DNA of 64,000 bases from Halorubrum depositum (GTDB lineage: Archaea; Halobacteriota; Halobacteria; Halobacteriales; Haloferacaceae), in NCBI RefSeq assembly GCF_007671725.1, contig NZ_VCNM01000001.1, positions 868,001 through 932,000 of the forward strand, in the 5' to 3' direction. Below, piece by piece: positions 61,056-64,000 of the stretch (positions are counted from its first letter, which is position 1; every line of letters starts with the position of its first letter). The position numbers and the translations under genes were made by a program. Under the pieces are notes generated by a model that ran no database searches, was not told the origin of the DNA, and saw only the letters and a program-made list of their open reading frames with translations.

Positions 61056-61087
61056 ACGTTTTAATACGCCCTCAGAAACGTTTTAAT
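61056..61087 (+). promoter_or_regulatory. Two ACGTTTTAAT boxes, 22 bp apart
   Basis: The 10-bp sequence ACGTTTTAAT occurs at 61056-61065 and 61078-61087. A spacing of two helical turns suggests a dimeric regulator site or paired promoters. They lie between the small membrane protein and L-asparaginase genes. Confidence 0.4.
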
Positions 61088-61151
61088 TGTTTATAGCCCG
61101 CTCTCATCCTTTTTCGGCCGTGATCGGCAGTCGACCCGGTCGCCGAGGCCA

Positions 61152-61203
61152 CCCCGCCGGTGCGGCGGGGACGCGGCTGCCGCGGGACCAACCGCTTTGG
61201 TCC
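61152..61203 (+). promoter_or_regulatory. Two hairpins before the L-asparaginase gene
   Basis: Stems CCCCGCC/GGCGGGG (61152-61170) and GGACCAA/TTGGTCC (61185-61203) have 5-nt loops and end 20 bp before the ATG at 61223. They could form an RNA structure in the leader or a terminator remnant from upstream. Confidence 0.4.
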
Positions 61204-61222
61204 TCCGGGAGTACCGAGGGGT

Positions 61223-62320
61223 ATGACGAACACCGAGCCGACGACGGAGCGCGGGGCGCGCGACGGGAAACGGACCGCGACCGACGGCGGGGCGAAACCG
61301 CGCGTCGCCGTCGTCGCCTGCGGCGGTACCATCGCGTCCGAGCCGGACGACGGCGGCGCGGCGCCGGCGAAGACCGGCGACGACCTCGTCGCGGCGGTCC
61401 CGGGCGTCGAGCGGTACGCGACCGTGAGCGCCCGCGAGGTCTGCTCGCAGCCCGGGTTCGACGTGCGGTGGCGCGACGTGCTCGCGACCGCCGCCGCGGC
61501 GCGCGACGCGGTCGCCGAGGGGGCCGACGGCGTCGTCGTCACCCACGGCACCGACACGCTGGCCGACACCGCGTTCGCACTCGATCTGCTCACCGATCTC
61601 GACGCGCCGGTCGTCGTCACGGGGGCCCAGCGCCGGCTCGACGAGGCCTCCAGCGACGCGCCGGCGAACCTGACGCTCGCGGTCCGGGCCGCCGCGGACG
61701 ACCGGTTCGCGCCGGGGGTCCACGTCGCGTTCGACGACGAGCTCCACGCCGCCCGCGACGCCGTCAAGGGCCACAGCAACGCGCTCTCGACGATGGCCTC
61801 GCCGGGGACCGGCCCGGTCGCGACGTTCACCCGCGCCGGGTCGCGGCTCGTCCGCGAGCCGCGGCGCGGGGTCGACGTCGACCCGCTCGCGGACGCGATC
61901 GAGGGCGCGGAGCGGGTCCCGGAGGTGCCCGTGGTCCACTCCGGGACCGGCGTCGGCGCGGGCGCGGTCGAGCGCGCCGTGGACGCCGGCGTCGGCGGAC
62001 TCGTGATCGAGGGGACCGGCCTCGGCAACGCGACCGCCGCGATCGGCGACGCGGTGGCCGACGCCCTCCCGGAAACGCCCGTCGTCGTCGCCGGACGGCC
62101 CCCGGCGGGCCCGACCGAGCCGGTGTACGGCACGCCCGGCGGCGCGGTCACGCTGGCGGAGCACGGGGCGACGTTCGCCGGCCCGCTCCCGGCGTCGAAG
62201 GCGCGGGTCGCGCTCGCGCTCGGGCTCGCTGCCGGCCTCGACCGCGACGAGGGAGACGCCGAGGGCGACGCCCTCGCCGCCCTGTTCCGGGCTCCGGGAG
62301 GGATTGAGAGCCCGAGATAA
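61223..62320 (+). CDS. ansA: L-asparaginase (type I/II family)
   Basis: A 365-residue amidohydrolase that converts asparagine to aspartate and ammonia. VAVVACGGTIASEPDDGG contains the first catalytic Thr (GGTIAS), and VVTHGTDTLADTAFAL holds the second Thr and Asp pair (HGTDT). The first ~25 residues are a disordered haloarchaeal extension. The ATG at 61223 is chosen because the in-frame codons before it are Arg/Gly-rich. It is cytoplasmic. Confidence 0.93.
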   Translation: MTNTEPTTERGARDGKRTATDGGAKPRVAVVACGGTIASEPDDGGAAPAKTGDDLVAAVPGVERYATVSAREVCSQPGFDVRWRDVLATAAAARDAVAEGADGVVVTHGTDTLADTAFALDLLTDLDAPVVVTGAQRRLDEASSDAPANLTLAVRAAADDRFAPGVHVAFDDELHAARDAVKGHSNALSTMASPGTGPVATFTRAGSRLVREPRRGVDVDPLADAIEGAERVPEVPVVHSGTGVGAGAVERAVDAGVGGLVIEGTGLGNATAAIGDAVADALPETPVVVAGRPPAGPTEPVYGTPGGAVTLAEHGATFAGPLPASKARVALALGLAAGLDRDEGDAEGDALAALFRAPGGIESPR

Positions 62321-62379
62321 CACAGGGAGCCGTTTGCGCCTACGGGAAGCCCTTATGCGCGCCCCGCGTAGCCGCGGCC

Positions 62380-63549
62380 ATGATCCGACGCACGCGGCGG
62401 GCGGTCCTGTGCGGCCTCGGTGCCGGGGGCGTCGCCGCGCTCGCCGGCTGCACGAGCGAGGGCGATCCCGGAACCGGCGGCGGGAGCGACGGTGGCGACG
62501 GCGACAACAGCGATCCCGACCCCGAGACCGCGGTCCATCAGGTCGGCGGACCGCTCTCCGGCCCGGCGTGGAGACGCGAGGAGCGCCGCGGCCTCTGCGC
62601 GCTGATCACCGAGGAGAGCGACGCGGCGTGGCTGCTCCGAGAGGCGCCCGCGGAGACGGTCGCGTTCGTCGAGGCGACCGACTTCGACGAGTCGGTGCTC
62701 GCGTACGTCGAGTCGGTCGGGCCGACGACCTGTCACGACGCCGTCTCGTTCGCCGACGTCGCGGTCGAGGACGGGACGCTCGTCGCGAGCGCAAAAGTCG
62801 AGGGGCCCGGCGACGAGACCGTCGCCTGCGGGCAGGCGATCACCTTCTCCGGCGCCTTCCTTCGGGTCACGACCGACTCCCGTCCCGAGTCGATCCGGGT
62901 GTCGGTCACGGACGGCTGGGGCGAGACGAGCGAGGTGACGGGCGAGGACGGGGTCCGCGACCCCGAGGCGCTGCCCGGCGGCGTGCGCCCCGACGGGGAC
63001 CCCGAGGCGCTCCCCGCGTCGTTCGAGTGCGAGCGCGAGGGGTTCGAGCGCCACCCGCAGGCGTACGACGGCGAGGTCGACTGGGGCGGCGGCGGTGGCG
63101 TCGGCGGGGACGACGGCGGAGATACCGGGACCGGTGACAGGGGGCCGCTCGCGCTCCGAGCCGTGATACCCGGCGACGACGACCCCGCCTCGGAGCCGCT
63201 GTCGGTCGGCCGCGGGACCGCCTTCCGGATCGAGCTGACGAACGTCTCGGGACGCGAGGTCCACGTCGGCAATCGGGGGAAGTACAACCTCGAAATACTG
63301 ACCGAGGCCGGGTGGACCGAGATCCGCGGCGGCGACGAGGACGCTACCTTCGAATACACCGACGAGGCGATCGCGGTCCGGCCGGGCGAGACGCTCGCGT
63401 GGGAGTTCGAGATGACCGAGGAGGGACTCGTCGAGGGTGGCCCCCACGCCGACGACCTCCACGTCTGTCCCGATCTGGTACCGGGTCGCTACCGGTTCGT
63501 CTTCTTCGGCGCCGACGACCTCGCGGTCGCGTTCGACTACGTGGGGTAG
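62380..63549 (+). CDS. Tat lipoprotein of unknown function
   Basis: A 389-residue protein with a Tat signal (TRRAVLCGLGAGG) ending in the lipobox LAGC, so it is expected to be lipid-modified and held on the outer face of the membrane. A Gly/Asp-rich linker follows (residues ~30-45). The rest includes two beta-rich modules; the last (~265-389) reads FRIELTNVSGREVHVGNRGKYNLEIL, an immunoglobulin-like pattern, with Cys pairs at C-D-A/C-G-Q positions. A TATA box at about 62351-62357 is ~26 bp upstream. Confidence 0.78.
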   Translation: MIRRTRRAVLCGLGAGGVAALAGCTSEGDPGTGGGSDGGDGDNSDPDPETAVHQVGGPLSGPAWRREERRGLCALITEESDAAWLLREAPAETVAFVEATDFDESVLAYVESVGPTTCHDAVSFADVAVEDGTLVASAKVEGPGDETVACGQAITFSGAFLRVTTDSRPESIRVSVTDGWGETSEVTGEDGVRDPEALPGGVRPDGDPEALPASFECEREGFERHPQAYDGEVDWGGGGGVGGDDGGDTGTGDRGPLALRAVIPGDDDPASEPLSVGRGTAFRIELTNVSGREVHVGNRGKYNLEILTEAGWTEIRGGDEDATFEYTDEAIAVRPGETLAWEFEMTEEGLVEGGPHADDLHVCPDLVPGRYRFVFFGADDLAVAFDYVG

Positions 63550-63585
63550 TTCGGCGTCGCCGCGCTCGCGAGCGCCCGCGACCGT

Positions 63586-64000
63586 CTAGACGCGCACTTC
63601 TATCAGGAGGTCCGACTCGGGCGACTCGCCCATCGCCTCGCGCACCCGGTCCCACGAGAGGTTCGCGCGGGCGGTCACCGTCTCGGCCGCGATGGCGCCG
63701 CAGGCGTTGCCGACGAGCAGCGGCACCTGGTAGTCGCGCGGGTCGTGCGAGAACCCGCCGTCGACGACCTCGGGCTCGCGGAGGGCCGCGCCGAGGAACC
63801 CGGCCGCGAAGGCGTCGCCCGCGCCGGCCGTGTCGACCGGGTCGACGTCGAAGCCGGGGTGAGAGACGTCACCGTGGGGAGTCCGAATCGTCGCGCCCTC
63901 GTCCCCGAGCTTGATCGCGACGACGCGGTCGTCCGGCTCCCACGGGTCGATGTCGGTCGAGTCGGCCAGCGCGTCGGCCTCGCGGGCGTTTAAGAAGAGC
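63586..64000 (-). CDS. PfkB-family carbohydrate kinase, C-terminal part
   Basis: The gene continues past the window end; only the last 137 codons are visible. FLNAREADALAD contains the NxxE motif for Mg/phosphate, and DTAGAGDAFAAGF is the PfkB signature with the catalytic Asp. It ends at a TAG at 63586-63588 after L-L-I-E-V-R-V. Members phosphorylate sugars such as fructose, ribose or 2-keto-3-deoxygluconate. The substrate cannot be told from this part. Confidence 0.9.
   Translation of the reverse strand, partial: LFLNAREADALADSTDIDPWEPDDRVVAIKLGDEGATIRTPHGDVSHPGFDVDPVDTAGAGDAFAAGFLGAALREPEVVDGGFSHDPRDYQVPLLVGNACGAIAAETVTARANLSWDRVREAMGESPESDLLIEVRV

Noticed and set aside
1-64000. tRNA, rRNA, CRISPR, replication origin or transposase genes
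   Set aside because: None of the typical signatures (tRNA T-loop GTTCGANTC with acceptor stems, repeat-spacer arrays, Cdc6/Orc genes, DDE transposases) were found by reading the sequence and the proteins.

Overview
The window is a 64 kb piece of a haloarchaeal chromosome or large replicon. The evidence is high GC content, strongly acidic proteins, archaeal core genes (ribosomal protein L21e, RNA polymerase subunit Rpb4, GTP cyclohydrolase MptA), halobacterial families (HalOD1, bacterio-opsin-activator-type HTH, DUF7344-like HTH proteins) and many TATA boxes about 23-32 bp upstream of start codons, as expected for leaderless mRNAs. A Halorubrum-like member of the Haloferacales is a reasonable guess, but the genus cannot be settled from the sequence alone. 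I see no tRNA or rRNA gene, CRISPR array, transposase or replication origin.

Region 1-33 kb is a surface-glycan locus. It has a Wzx-like flippase (3103), a WecB-like 2-epimerase (1583), and a four-gene operon in which every junction is an ATGA overlap (13928 to 9843, minus strand). That operon encodes an N-acetyltransferase, a PLP aminotransferase, a sugar-nucleotide 3-oxidoreductase and a 6-dehydrogenase. With the epimerase, this is the full enzyme set for UDP-2,3-diacetamido-mannuronic acid (WbpA/B/E/D/I logic). Around it lie GT2 and GT4 glycosyltransferases, a polytopic GT-C-like protein with a DUF1616 partner, a polysaccharide deacetylase, a CysD/PAPS-reductase-like PP-loop enzyme, and five alkaline-phosphatase-superfamily proteins (one cut by the window edge). 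Three of these look like sulfatases but carry Thr at the nucleophile position. A C-terminal tail ending L-G-Y-(L/M) recurs on six proteins of this region, including a 73-residue ribbon-helix-helix-like protein and the CysD-like enzyme.

Inside the locus (15.5-19.1 kb) lies a translationally coupled pair. The first gene encodes a Tat-exported metallophosphoesterase with a DNRLRE module and a C-terminal dockerin. The second encodes a cohesin protein with a Gly-Asp linker, a PGF-pre-PGF-like domain and a PGF-CTERM-like anchor. This looks like a self-contained surface docking system. A P-loop HprK-like protein follows it.

Region 33-54 kb mixes regulators (PadR, DUF7344-like proteins, three HalOD1 proteins, a PAS/GAF/HTH_10 sensor-regulator whose N-terminus appears frameshifted) with precursor supply. 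The supply genes are an AglF-like nucleotidyltransferase, two GlmU-like proteins, GlmS, a DPM1-like glycosyltransferase and a second, degenerate WecB-like protein. It also holds an orphan PhnM and, at 38716, a protein with the spaced DDxxE and NxxxTxxxE motifs of a class I terpene synthase, which is unexpected in an archaeon.

Region 54-64 kb is mostly housekeeping: an eIF2B/R15P-isomerase-family protein, Rpb4, L21e, MptA, a TrmB regulator, a thioredoxin-domain (DUF255) protein, L-asparaginase, a Tat lipoprotein and the C-terminal part of a PfkB kinase. Between Rpb4 and the eIF2B-like gene is an array of at least six near-perfect hairpins, where the usual archaeal order (Rpb4 followed by DUF655 and KsgA) is broken.
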